Shown here one piece after another: positions 52,266 to 60,820 of a stretch of 64,000 bases of DNA. Location of the stretch: positions 202,478-266,477 of the forward strand of contig JACAEM010000034.1 of NCBI GenBank assembly GCA_013388855.1, given 5' to 3'. Each line of letters starts with the position of its first letter. The stretch's first letter is position 1. The DNA comes from Chloroflexota bacterium (GTDB lineage Bacteria; Chloroflexota; Anaerolineae; Anaerolineales; Villigracilaceae). The translations under genes were made by a program, and so were the position numbers. The notes under the pieces were generated by a model. That model ran no database searches, had not been told where the DNA came from, and saw only the letters and a list, made by a program, of their open reading frames with translations.

Positions 52266-54191
52266 ATGGACAAATCCATGAGACCTCCCAACCCCCTCTT
52301 CGATGTACAAACACACGCTTCAGGACCTACGGGACGCCTGCCTCTACATCCCGATTTCTTAACCCACGCCCCAAGCGGACATGTTTTCGGCTGGACGCAG
52401 GACGCGGCAATGGGATGGAAGCCTTCTGATCTCGGCAAAGATGAATACCTCATCCTCAGCACCCAGGGCGGCATTCGCGCAGAAGACGGTTCCCCCATCG
52501 CCCTTGGGTACCACACGGGACATTACGAAGTCGGTTTGCTCGCCCAAGCCGCCGCAAGAGAATTCAAACAACACAATGCCATTCCTTTTGCAGGCTTCGT
52601 CAGCGACCCATGTGATGGGCGTACACAAGGTACCCCGGGCATGATGGACAGCCTTGCCTATCGCAACGACGCGGCAATCGTGTTACGAAGACTCATCCGT
52701 TCGTTGCCAACGCGTAAAGGTGTATTGGGAATCGCCACCTGTGATAAAGGTTTGCCCGCCATGATGATCGCGCTCGCCGCACAAAAGTCTTTGCCATGCG
52801 TCGTCGTTCCTGGCGGGGTGACCTTGCTTCCAGAGCAAGGCGAAGATGCAGGCAAGATTCAATCCATCGGTGCACGCTTTGCCCACGGACTCATTACCCT
52901 CGAAGAAGCCTCTGACTTGGGATGCCGCGCGTGCGCATCGCCTGGGGGTGGCTGTCAGTTTCTCGGAACGGCGGCAACCAGTCAGGTCGTGGCTGAGGCG
53001 TTGGGACTGGCTGTCACACATTCAGCGCTGGCTCCATCAGGTCAAGAGATATGGCTGGACATGGCAAAGCGATCCGCAAAGGCGTTGATGGCGATGTCGT
53101 CAAATCACATCACCACCAGCGACATCCTCACTGAAGACTCGATCCACAATGCGATGGTCACACATGCCGCATTCGGCGGGAGTACGAACCTGTTGTTGCA
53201 CATCCCCGCAATCGCACATGCCGCCAAACTTCCACGCCCCACCGTTGACGATTGGTCACGGGTTAATCGTTCCACGCCGCGTTTGGTGGATGTAATGCCC
53301 AACGGACCGACAGGCTATGGAACTGTACAAGTCTTCCTCGCGGGAGGTGTACCCGAAGTGATGTTGCATTTGCGAGAGTTGGGTTTGCTGAAACTCAATG
53401 CCCACACCGTGAACGGGGATACTCTCGGCGAAGCGCTCGATGAATGGGAACACAGCGAACGCCGCGCAAAACTTCGCAAAAGATTGCAAAAACTTGACGG
53501 CATCGATCCTGACGACGTGATCATGAATCCAACGAAGTCCCGCGAACGAGGATTGACCAGCACGATCACCTTTCTCACAGGCAACCTTGCACCACAGGGA
53601 GCCGTCATCAAAAGCACAGCCGTCGACCCCGGTGTTGTGGATACTGATGGCGTCTATCGCAAAATAGGTCCTGCCCGCGTGTTCACCAGCGAGCGCGCCG
53701 CGGTTGCCGCCGTCAAAGGCTTGAGCGGGAATCCCGTCAAAGCCGGCGACATCATCGCGCTCATCGGTTGCGGTCCCATGGGCACGGGCATGGAGGAAAC
53801 CTATCAACTCACGTCTGCGTTGAAATATCTTCCGCACGGCAAGACCATCGCGCTCATCACCGATGCGCGTTTCAGCGGCGTGAGCACGGGCGCGTGCATC
53901 GGTCACGTGGGACCCGAGGCATTGGCGGGAGGTCCGCTTGGCAAGCTGCGGGATGATGATACGATTCGGATCATCATTGACCAAGTCAATCTTTCGGGAA
54001 GTGTGGATGTCCTCGACGTTGATTTGAATTCTCGTTCGCCTCACCCCGACTTGAAATTGAATCCTGACCTGCCAGAGGATACCCGACTATGGGCTTTACT
54101 TCAAAACATCAGCGGCGGCACATGGGGCGGATGTGTATATGACGTGGAGGCGATCATCGAATCATTACAAGGAGAAAGATTTTATGGGTAA
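52266..54191 (+). CDS. yagF: D-xylonate dehydratase (YjhG/YagF family)
   Basis: A 637-641-residue IlvD/Edd-family iron-sulfur dehydratase. [19 protein letters not shown] and [17 protein letters not shown] hold the cluster cysteines, and [19 protein letters not shown] is the C-terminal family signature. It follows E. coli YagF/YjhG closely through GYHTGHYE and [19 protein letters not shown]. It turns D-xylonate into 2-keto-3-deoxy-D-xylonate. ATG 52266 or 52278; GGAG sits just before the first and 13 bases before the second. Its stop overlaps the methyltransferase start. Confidence 0.93.
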   Translation: MDKSMRPPNPLFDVQTHASGPTGRLPLHPDFLTHAPSGHVFGWTQDAAMGWKPSDLGKDEYLILSTQGGIRAEDGSPIALGYHTGHYEVGLLAQAAAREFKQHNAIPFAGFVSDPCDGRTQGTPGMMDSLAYRNDAAIVLRRLIRSLPTRKGVLGIATCDKGLPAMMIALAAQKSLPCVVVPGGVTLLPEQGEDAGKIQSIGARFAHGLITLEEASDLGCRACASPGGGCQFLGTAATSQVVAEALGLAVTHSALAPSGQEIWLDMAKRSAKALMAMSSNHITTSDILTEDSIHNAMVTHAAFGGSTNLLLHIPAIAHAAKLPRPTVDDWSRVNRSTPRLVDVMPNGPTGYGTVQVFLAGGVPEVMLHLRELGLLKLNAHTVNGDTLGEALDEWEHSERRAKLRKRLQKLDGIDPDDVIMNPTKSRERGLTSTITFLTGNLAPQGAVIKSTAVDPGVVDTDGVYRKIGPARVFTSERAAVAAVKGLSGNPVKAGDIIALIGCGPMGTGMEETYQLTSALKYLPHGKTIALITDARFSGVSTGACIGHVGPEALAGGPLGKLRDDDTIRIIIDQVNLSGSVDVLDVDLNSRSPHPDLKLNPDLPEDTRLWALLQNISGGTWGGCVYDVEAIIESLQGERFYG

Positions 54192-54799
54192 ATCATCAAA
54201 ACCATTACCGCAAAGCCCGTCTGGGATTTCAGGAAAGTTCTTTGGAAGAATAATGGAATGGCTAAATTCAGGCGCTTATTACAAAACCATCAAGGCTCTT
54301 GAGCCAAAGAAAGATGAACGTTTTTTGGAAATAGGGTTTGGCACAGGCAGGTTTGCTGAATTATTACTGACAGGCACATCAGGGGTTTTCATGGCAGGAC
54401 TAGACCCAACCTCAACAATGGTTGTAACTGCTCAACAACGTTTTAAGAGGAAAGGTCTTGGCAACCAGGTTGATTTTCGAGAAGGGACAGATGAAATCAT
54501 TCCCTGGGACAACGAAGACTTTGACGCTGTGATTGCCATACACAGTTTTCAATTCTGGCAAAACCCCGAAAACACTTTCAAGGAAATCAATCGGGTTCTT
54601 AAACCAAACGGAAGAATGATTCTGGTTTTTAGGAATCATTCTTCCAATCCTCCAGATTGGCTTCCCAATCCGATTAGCCGTTCAGGACAGGAAGTTGAAT
54701 TAACAACAACTGCTCGAAAATTATGGTTATGTTTCAACTGAGCAAGCGCCTGCAGGCAGTTCGCGGATCATTCGAGCAAATCGCGTAACATCATCCTAA
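54184..54799 (+). pseudogene. Class I SAM methyltransferase with a C-terminal frameshift
   Basis: From ATG 54184 (AAGGAG eight bases upstream) the frame encodes a methyltransferase: EIGFGTGRFAELLL (motif I), then DFDAVIAIHSFQFW and GRMILVFRNH. It stops early at 54741 after about 185 residues. In the +1 frame from about 54710 the sequence reads LLENYGYVSTEQAP and on to a stop at 54797-54799, a natural C-terminus, so one base appears to be added near 54703-54710 (ACAACAAC). Noticeably more A/T-rich than its neighbours. Substrate unknown; sequencing error is possible. Confidence 0.75.
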
Positions 54800-54848
54800 A
54801 TTCAATAAATAGAATTATGCTGAAAAGGCTGTATGCAAGGAGACAGGC

Positions 54849-55685
54849 ATGTTACTCACCAAACAAAAAACAACGAACGGATCACGCTGGGCAGTGGACG
54901 GAAATTTTCTGCCGCCAAATCTCAACTTAAGTACACTTCTTGAGATGCCGCGCGAGAAAATGTTTGAGGTAGTGAAAACTTTATCGAAAGTCGAATCAGC
55001 CGTCGGTGCCGCCCCGAGCGTGTCGAAGGAAAGGGAGGAAGCGCCAATCGATCCTCATCAGGAAGTATGGGCGGCGGGAGTTACGTATCGGCAGAGCCGC
55101 GACGCGCGTAAAGCGGAATCCACAGTGGCAGACATGTATCAGAAAGTCTATGAAGCAGAGCGACCTGAATTGTTTTTCAAATCGCCGGGCTGGCGAGTAT
55201 CCGGCAATGGCGGACCAATTCGTATCCGCAAGGACAGCCATTGGAATGTGCCAGAGCCTGAGTTGGTATTGGCGGTCAACCGTCACAACGAAATCGTTGG
55301 TTACTGTGCAGGGAACGATGTATCGTCACGCGATATCGAAGGCGAGAATCCATTGTATCTGCCACAGGCAAAAATTTATAATGGCTCGTGCGCGTTGGGA
55401 CATGGGATATGGCTGTGCGATCCTGATTCGATCAGGGATATTCCGATCCGTTTGCAAGTGCGGCGTGCAAATGAAACGATTTTCAACGGCGAAGCGAACA
55501 TCGCATCCATGAAGCGGACATTACCCGAACTGGTCGAATTTCTCACGCGCGAACTGGATTTTCCACATGGTGTCTTTTTGATGACAGGCACGTGTCTTGT
55601 CCCAGATGATTTCACGCTGCAATATGGCGATACGGTTGTAATTCAGGTTGGCAGGCTGAAGATTCAAAACATCGTCTCTGCTTGA
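54849..55685 (+). CDS. FAH-family 2-keto-3-deoxy-sugar-acid dehydratase (Weimberg-type)
   Basis: A 278-residue fumarylacetoacetate-hydrolase-fold protein. [13 protein letters not shown], the metal-binding PEPELVLAV, and [21 protein letters not shown] carry the family's acidic ligands. Related enzymes (XylX, KdaD) dehydrate 2-keto-3-deoxy-pentonates to alpha-ketoglutarate semialdehyde. Downstream of a xylonate dehydratase, that is the best assignment, though the family has other hydrolases. AAGGAG precedes the ATG. Xylose dehydrogenase and the semialdehyde dehydrogenase are not in the window. Confidence 0.83.
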   Translation: MLLTKQKTTNGSRWAVDGNFLPPNLNLSTLLEMPREKMFEVVKTLSKVESAVGAAPSVSKEREEAPIDPHQEVWAAGVTYRQSRDARKAESTVADMYQKVYEAERPELFFKSPGWRVSGNGGPIRIRKDSHWNVPEPELVLAVNRHNEIVGYCAGNDVSSRDIEGENPLYLPQAKIYNGSCALGHGIWLCDPDSIRDIPIRLQVRRANETIFNGEANIASMKRTLPELVEFLTRELDFPHGVFLMTGTCLVPDDFTLQYGDTVVIQVGRLKIQNIVSA

Positions 55686-55701
55686 AATGTTTTCCCTTCC
55701 A

Positions 55702-57240
55702 TCACACCGCGCCGTGCATCAACTTCGAGCGATATTGCAGCGCCTCTGCCAGGTGCGCAGACTGAATTTTCTCGCTTCCCGCCAAATCCGCGATTGTTCT
55801 CGCCAGTTTGAGGATGCGATGATAGGCACGCGCCGACAGATTGAGTTGACTCATCGCCGCCCGCATCAGGCTCTGACCCTCGTCCTGCAACCGGCAAAAT
55901 TGCCGGATCTCCCCGACACGCATATCAGCGTTGCAGACAATATCGGTGGAGGGTGAATTTGCAAATCGGCGGCGTTGAATATCGCGCGCCGCCTGCACAC
56001 GCTGACGGATCAATGATGAAGGCTCTCCCACACGGTCGCCGCTCAACTTTTCATACTCCACGCGTGGAACCTCGATGTGAATATCGATCCGATCCAGAAG
56101 CGGACCGGAGATCCGCTTTTGATATTTTGTGACAGCCGCAGGAGCGCACGTGCAAGGTTTTACAGGGTCGCCATAATATCCACACTGGCAGGGATTCATC
56201 GCCGCAATCAATTGAAAATTGGCGGAAAAAGTGAGCGATCCCTTGGCGCGGCTGATGGTAACAACCTTGTCCTCCATCGGCTGGCGCATCACTTCAAGGA
56301 CGCGGCTCCCGAATTCGGGGAACTCATCCAAAAACAAAACGCCCCTGTGCGCCAGCGATATTTCTCCTGGCTTGGGAATGTTCCCGCCGCCGACCAGACC
56401 CGCGTGTGAAATGGTATGATGCGGTGCGCGGAAAGGGCGATGCTTGATGAGTGGCGTCCCTGCGGGAAGTTGATCTGCCACGGAATAGATGCGGGTCACA
56501 TCCAGCGATTCTTCAATGCTCATCTCCGGCAGGATGCCGGGCAGGGCGCGGGCAAGCAAGGTCTTCCCGGCGCCCGGGGAGCCCACCATCAGCACGTTAT
56601 GCCCCCCGGCTGCTGCTACTTCCAGCGCGCGCTTGACGTGCTCCTGTCCTTTAATCTCGCTGAAATCGGTCGGGATGAAGAGCGGCTCAAGTTCACCTGC
56701 CGCAGAGGGTTGATACGGTTCGATTAAACGGCGACCAGATAGATGGTCGTAGAGATTCGCAAGCGTTCGGACGGGATATACTTCCAGGTCTGGGATCAAG
56801 GCGGCTTCGTCCGCGTCCGATTCAGGGACGAACATCCGCTTGTATCCATTGGCGCGGGCGGTGGCTGCCATGGGCAGGACCCCACGCGTGTGACGGACCA
56901 CACCATCCAGTGACAATTCGCCGACGACAAGGGTATTGTCGACAACGTCATGAGGCAGATGCCCGGATAACATGATGACACCGAGCGCGATGGGGAGGTC
57001 GTAGGCGGGTCCCTCTTTGCGGATGGAGGCGGGCGACAGGTTGACGACAATGCGATGTCGGGGGAAATGCAGACCGGCATTTTTGACCGCGGTTTGCACG
57101 CGCTCGCGGCTCTCCTGCACGGCGGCATCGGGCAAGCCGACAATGGTCATACCGGGAAGGCCGTTGGTGTAATCGACTTCGACTTCGACAATGACGCCTT
57201 CGAGACCAATGACCGCACAGGAAAAGACTCGGGCAAGCAT
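55702..57240 (-). CDS. yifB: YifB/ComM family Mg-chelatase-like AAA+ ATPase
   Basis: A 512-residue AAA+ protein. N-terminal domain VEVDYTNGLPGMTIVGLPDAAVQESRERV in ComM style (first part VEVDYTNGLPG), Walker A GSPGAGKTLLAR (about 218-229), Walker B GVLFLDEFPEF and a four-cysteine loop (PCQCGYYGD and PCTC). In naturally competent bacteria ComM helps branch migration of incoming DNA. Start 57240 is leaderless: TACACT ends six bases upstream, with TTGACT 17 bases further. Confidence 0.93.
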   Translation of the reverse strand: MLARVFSCAVIGLEGVIVEVEVDYTNGLPGMTIVGLPDAAVQESRERVQTAVKNAGLHFPRHRIVVNLSPASIRKEGPAYDLPIALGVIMLSGHLPHDVVDNTLVVGELSLDGVVRHTRGVLPMAATARANGYKRMFVPESDADEAALIPDLEVYPVRTLANLYDHLSGRRLIEPYQPSAAGELEPLFIPTDFSEIKGQEHVKRALEVAAAGGHNVLMVGSPGAGKTLLARALPGILPEMSIEESLDVTRIYSVADQLPAGTPLIKHRPFRAPHHTISHAGLVGGGNIPKPGEISLAHRGVLFLDEFPEFGSRVLEVMRQPMEDKVVTISRAKGSLTFSANFQLIAAMNPCQCGYYGDPVKPCTCAPAAVTKYQKRISGPLLDRIDIHIEVPRVEYEKLSGDRVGEPSSLIRQRVQAARDIQRRRFANSPSTDIVCNADMRVGEIRQFCRLQDEGQSLMRAAMSQLNLSARAYHRILKLARTIADLAGSEKIQSAHLAEALQYRSKLMHGAV

Positions 57241-57246
57241 GGGAAA

Positions 57247-57275
57247 AGTGTAGACGAGGAGGGGAGAAAAGTCAA
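57247..57275 (-). promoter_or_regulatory. Leaderless promoter of yifB
   Basis: TTGACT (minus, 57270-57275), 17 bases, TACACT (57247-57252), TTTCCC, ATG. The -35 follows the terminator T-tract immediately. Confidence 0.65.
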
Positions 57276-57305
57276 CAAAAAAGACCCATGCGGGGTCTTT
57301 TTTGT
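57275..57305. terminator. Bidirectional intrinsic terminator
   Basis: ACAAAAAAGACCC (57275-57287) pairs with GGGTCTTTTTTGT (57293-57305). T-tracts are on both strands; it ends the leftward sugar-importer operon. Confidence 0.85.
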
Positions 57306-57321
57306 ATCGGGAATGTAAAGT

Positions 57322-58158
57322 TCACCCTTTGAGGGAACCGGCCAGCATGCCGCGCAGAAAGTATTGACCGAGGAAAATGTAGACGAGGAGCGTCGGCAGC
57401 GCGGCAAGAAGCGAGCCTGCCATTTGCACATTCCAGGAGATGATCTGACTGCCCGCCATGTTGTTGAGCGCAACGGTTATGGGCCATGAGCGATTCCCTG
57501 TGAGCACCACTGCAAAGAGGAAGTCGTTCCACGCAGACGTGAATTGCCAGATGAGCACCACCACAAAGCTTGGGATGGAGATCGGCAGCAGGATGTGACG
57601 ATAGATGCCGAGCATGTCCGCGCCGTCGATCTTGGCGGCTTCGAGCAGTTCTTGCGGCAGGCTGGCGTAGTAATTGCGAAAGGTCAGGGTGGTGATTGGA
57701 ATGCCGTAAATGATGTGCGCGATGATTAACGCCGGGATGCCGCCCAATCCGATGGGTCTCAAGGTATTGTTGATGAAAATGACCAGCGGAATCAGGATGG
57801 ACTGGTAGGGGATGAACATGCCGAACAGGATGAACGGGAAGATGAAATCGGCGCCGCGGAATTTCCATTTGGCGAGGATGAATCCGTTTAACGAGCCCAG
57901 CCAGGAGGAGATGATTGCGGCGGGGATTACCATGATGAAACTGTTCCAGAGCGAGGGTGCCAGCTGCGAAAAGGCTTCCACGTAATTATCGAAGTGGATG
58001 CCTTTTGGAAGATTCCACATGGTCTGGAGATCCACTTCTGCAAAGCTCTTGAATCCCGTTACGATCATCACATACATGGGGATGAGGTAAAAGATCGCCA
58101 TTGCGACCAGAGGGACGTATAACCATTTCTTGCCGATGTGGAGGCGGAACGCGTTCAT
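57322..58158 (-). CDS. Sugar ABC transporter permease, MalG type
   Basis: A 278-residue permease with six helices. EAA loop: EAAKIDGADMLGIYRHILLP (about residues 187-206). Start 58158 overlaps the preceding permease stop (ATGA) and gives the canonical LYVPLVAMAIFYLIP first helix; a longer frame is a shadow. It ends in SLKG, just before the terminator. Substrate unknown, glucose/mannose-type by its binding protein. Confidence 0.92.
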   Translation of the reverse strand: MNAFRLHIGKKWLYVPLVAMAIFYLIPMYVMIVTGFKSFAEVDLQTMWNLPKGIHFDNYVEAFSQLAPSLWNSFIMVIPAAIISSWLGSLNGFILAKWKFRGADFIFPFILFGMFIPYQSILIPLVIFINNTLRPIGLGGIPALIIAHIIYGIPITTLTFRNYYASLPQELLEAAKIDGADMLGIYRHILLPISIPSFVVVLIWQFTSAWNDFLFAVVLTGNRSWPITVALNNMAGSQIISWNVQMAGSLLAALPTLLVYIFLGQYFLRGMLAGSLKG

Positions 58159-59042
58159 TGCTGCGCCTCCGTCTTCAGAGTGTATCGAATGTATGGAACG
58201 ATGAGGACCGCGACGCTGACCAGCAGCAGGATGCCAATCGCCGCGCCGCGCCCGTAAAAGAGACCGTCGAAGGTGGTCTGCCACATGTAGATGGCAGGTA
58301 CATCGAGCGGAAGTTGCTTCCCGGCCACGGCGATGATCAGGTCGAACACTTTGAGGGACATGTGACCCAGGATGATCAACGCGCTCAGGGTCACCGGCGA
58401 AAGAAGCGGGAGGATGATGTGACGGTAGATCTCGAACTCGTTCGCGCCATCGATGCGCGCGGCTTCGCGCAACTCATCCGGAATGGAACGCAATCCCGCC
58501 AGGTAGATTGCCATCGTATACCCGGACATCTGCCAGATGGCCGCCAGAGCGATCGCGGCAATACCCCAAGTCTCGGTGGTGTGCCATTTGTTGATGAGAA
58601 AATCCAGGTTGAGATAGGAGAAGAGCAGGTTGAACCCGCTCAGCCGGTCTCCTTCGGCGGGGTTCATCAACCAGCGCCAAACCACGCCGGTCACAATGTA
58701 GGAGATTGCCATGGGGAACAGGAACAGACTGCGGAAAAAGCTCTCCCCTTTCAAGCCTTGATCCAGCATGACCGCCAGCAGGAATCCGAGCAGGATGCTC
58801 CCGATCACAAACACCCCTGTAAAGATCAGAGTGTTCCGCACATCCACATGGAAACGGGGATCGGAGAACAGTTCGATATAGTTTTTCAACGCGACCCAGG
58901 TGTAATCGGGATTGAGACCCTTCCATGCACTGAAAGAGACGCGTACCGACCAGGCAATGAAACCGTAGATGAAGATCAACACTGCCAGAATGGATGGGGA
59001 AATAAGGATGATCGAAAGATACCGGTCTTTGTCTCTAAACAT
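58155..59042 (-). CDS. Sugar ABC transporter permease, MalF type
   Basis: A 295-residue six-helix permease. EAA loop: REAARIDGANEFEIYRHIIL. It follows the binding-protein gene across a stem-loop and is translationally coupled to the next permease. No ATPase accompanies it. Confidence 0.92.
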   Translation of the reverse strand: MFRDKDRYLSIILISPSILAVLIFIYGFIAWSVRVSFSAWKGLNPDYTWVALKNYIELFSDPRFHVDVRNTLIFTGVFVIGSILLGFLLAVMLDQGLKGESFFRSLFLFPMAISYIVTGVVWRWLMNPAEGDRLSGFNLLFSYLNLDFLINKWHTTETWGIAAIALAAIWQMSGYTMAIYLAGLRSIPDELREAARIDGANEFEIYRHIILPLLSPVTLSALIILGHMSLKVFDLIIAVAGKQLPLDVPAIYMWQTTFDGLFYGRGAAIGILLLVSVAVLIVPYIRYTLKTEAQQ

Positions 59043-59070
59043 GACGAGCCTCTTTCAGGCGGAAAATTTT

Positions 59071-59101
59071 TGAGGCTCCGCCGAACCTCGACGGAGCCTC
59101 A
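59071..59101 (-). terminator. 10-bp stem-loop after the second binding-protein gene
   Basis: TGAGGCTCCG (59071-59080) pairs perfectly with 59092-59101 across 11 bases, between the binding-protein stop and the MalF-type permease. Minus-strand continuation AAAAATTTT is AT-rich. Confidence 0.65.
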
Positions 59102-59117
59102 TTATTTTACTCAGATT

Positions 59118-60371
59118 TTACTTGCACGGACCTGAACTTGCACAGGCGGCAACCAGCGCGGCTTGGAAACCGTCCACATTGCCATCCTGGATGAAGAGGC
59201 CGAGCGCTGTATCAATCTCGGATTTCCAGGAGTCGTTGGCAACCACACCGTGAGTCAACGAACCGACCACCGTGTCACTTGCCCAGTCATCCATGGCGGA
59301 CTGCAAATACTCGCCAAAGAGCGACTTATCGCAGTCGGTGCGGGCGCAAATCGAACCCTTGACCGGGTTGAACGCCTCCTGACCTTCCTTGGAGCCGGCG
59401 ACTTTCAACCAAGCGATGGCGCCCTCCTCATCCGGCGCGCCGACGGCGAGCACGAACGAGTCGGAAAGGAATTGGAAGATGCCGACACTGCCGGGTACGG
59501 GAGTCCAGCCGTAATCCGTGTTGGGGGTCTTGCCCAATTCGCGGAAGTATCCCTCCGCCCAGTCGCCCATCACATTGAACGCGGCATTGCCATTGACGAC
59601 GAGTTGCGCCGCATCCTGCCAGGATAACGAAGCGGAGTCGCTGTTGGTATAGCCAAGAATCTTCTGGAAATTATCCAGCGCGCCCTTTACTTCGGCGCTT
59701 CCCCAATCTGTCGAGCCGTCCCACAGACCGTTGTATTTCTCGGGTCCGAGAGAACCGAGCAAAACGGTTTCCATCAGGTGCATCTTTGTCCATTGCTCAC
59801 CGAGGGCGAGGGGGGTCACACCGGCAGCCTGCAAAGTATCCATGGCGGCAAACCATTCGTCCATGGTGGTGGGGACTGAAACACCGTTCGCCTCGAGGAT
59901 GGCGGGGTTGTACCACAGCACATTGGCACGGTGGATGTTGACCGGCACGGAATAAATATTACCGTCCTGTGAGATCAACGGGATGAGCGTCTCAGGCATG
60001 ACATCGAGCCAGCCTTCGGATTCATACAGATCGTTCAACGGCTGGATCTGCTTACCGGCAACGTAGGTGCCGATCAATTCCTGACCGGCATGTCCCTGCC
60101 AGGAATCGGGTGGGTCGCCCGCCTGCAGGCGGGTAGCTAACACAGCGCGCGCATTGGTTCCGGCACCACCAGCTACTGCCGCGTTGATGAATTCAACGTT
60201 GGGGTTCTTTTCATTGAAGACCTTGATCATGGCCTCGAGACCTGCGGCCTCACCGCCGCCCGTCCACCATGAAAACACTTCCACTTTTTGGGCGCCACCG
60301 CCGCACGCAGAAAGCGCCAGCATCGCGATGACGAAGATCGTCGTTAGACTGTACCACTTGCTCTTGGACAT
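59118..60371 (-). CDS. Sugar ABC transporter substrate-binding lipoprotein (glucose/mannose-type)
   Basis: A 417-residue binding protein. Signal peptide with lipobox ALSAC (Cys23), then VEVFSWWTGGGEAAGLEAM and PPDSWQGHAGQELIGTYV, which match the glucose/mannose-binding subgroup of CUT1 proteins. NIHRANVLWYN and GDWAEGYFRELG also fit. AAGGAGAAG precedes the ATG. Its leader is about 250 bases long. Confidence 0.9.
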   Translation of the reverse strand: MSKSKWYSLTTIFVIAMLALSACGGGAQKVEVFSWWTGGGEAAGLEAMIKVFNEKNPNVEFINAAVAGGAGTNARAVLATRLQAGDPPDSWQGHAGQELIGTYVAGKQIQPLNDLYESEGWLDVMPETLIPLISQDGNIYSVPVNIHRANVLWYNPAILEANGVSVPTTMDEWFAAMDTLQAAGVTPLALGEQWTKMHLMETVLLGSLGPEKYNGLWDGSTDWGSAEVKGALDNFQKILGYTNSDSASLSWQDAAQLVVNGNAAFNVMGDWAEGYFRELGKTPNTDYGWTPVPGSVGIFQFLSDSFVLAVGAPDEEGAIAWLKVAGSKEGQEAFNPVKGSICARTDCDKSLFGEYLQSAMDDWASDTVVGSLTHGVVANDSWKSEIDTALGLFIQDGNVDGFQAALVAACASSGPCK

Positions 60372-60423
60372 TTTTTCTTCTCCTTGTTCTTGAATGTGCC
60401 AACAGATGCTCTTGCAAGATCTT

Positions 60424-60447
60424 TCAAGTTGTATGCATCACCTCCTT
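60424..60447 (-). other. Four-codon micro-ORF behind a near-perfect Shine-Dalgarno
   Basis: GAAGGAGGTG is followed at once by ATG, then His-Thr-Thr and TGA (60424-60438). The motif complements the 16S rRNA 3' end over about ten bases. It may be a translated leader or a ribosome standby site. Confidence 0.4.
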
Positions 60448-60628
60448 CGTCCCGATCCGGGTGACAGAAAACAAAAACGGAATACCATCCCGCCAGTGAT
60501 TCGGTAAGGATATTCCGCTCGTGTAACAGACAAAACATACCTGCCAGCTTTCTTCATTGTGTTCCCGTTATTAATGATCCATGACTGTAAATGGGAAATG
60601 CGACGTTGTACTCTTGTCTGACAAAATA

Positions 60629-60669
60629 ATTATAAGATGAAAGCACCTCTTGTCAATGTAACATTACAT
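60629..60669 (-). promoter_or_regulatory. Consensus promoter with overlapping inverted repeat
   Basis: TTGACA (minus, 60651-60656), 16 bases, TATAAT (60629-60634). The inverted repeat ATGTAA-TG-TTACAT at 60656-60669 abuts the -35 and is a GntR/LacI-like operator candidate. Confidence 0.65.
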
Positions 60670-60820
60670 GAATTGCCTGACAACAAATCGGCAGACCGGA
60701 TCTTTTTCACCGAATCGATGACTCGCCAGCTTCCATACGCCTCATCCCTGGACATGGATATTACTGCACGCCAGCAGCAGATTCTCCCGGATTGCCACTA
60801 CACCCAAAAGGCTCTGAAGA

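Larger units (their letters stand above)
60372..60820 (-). promoter_or_regulatory. Long leader and intergenic region upstream of the glucose/mannose-type binding protein
   Basis: No protein gene is supported in these 449 bases apart from a micro-ORF. The promoter lies at 60629-60656, leaving a leader of about 250 bases that contains a stem based on CGGAATA/TATTCCG and a strong Shine-Dalgarno motif. 60670-60820 is the 3' region of the permease gene at the right; I see no clear terminator there. Confidence 0.5.
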
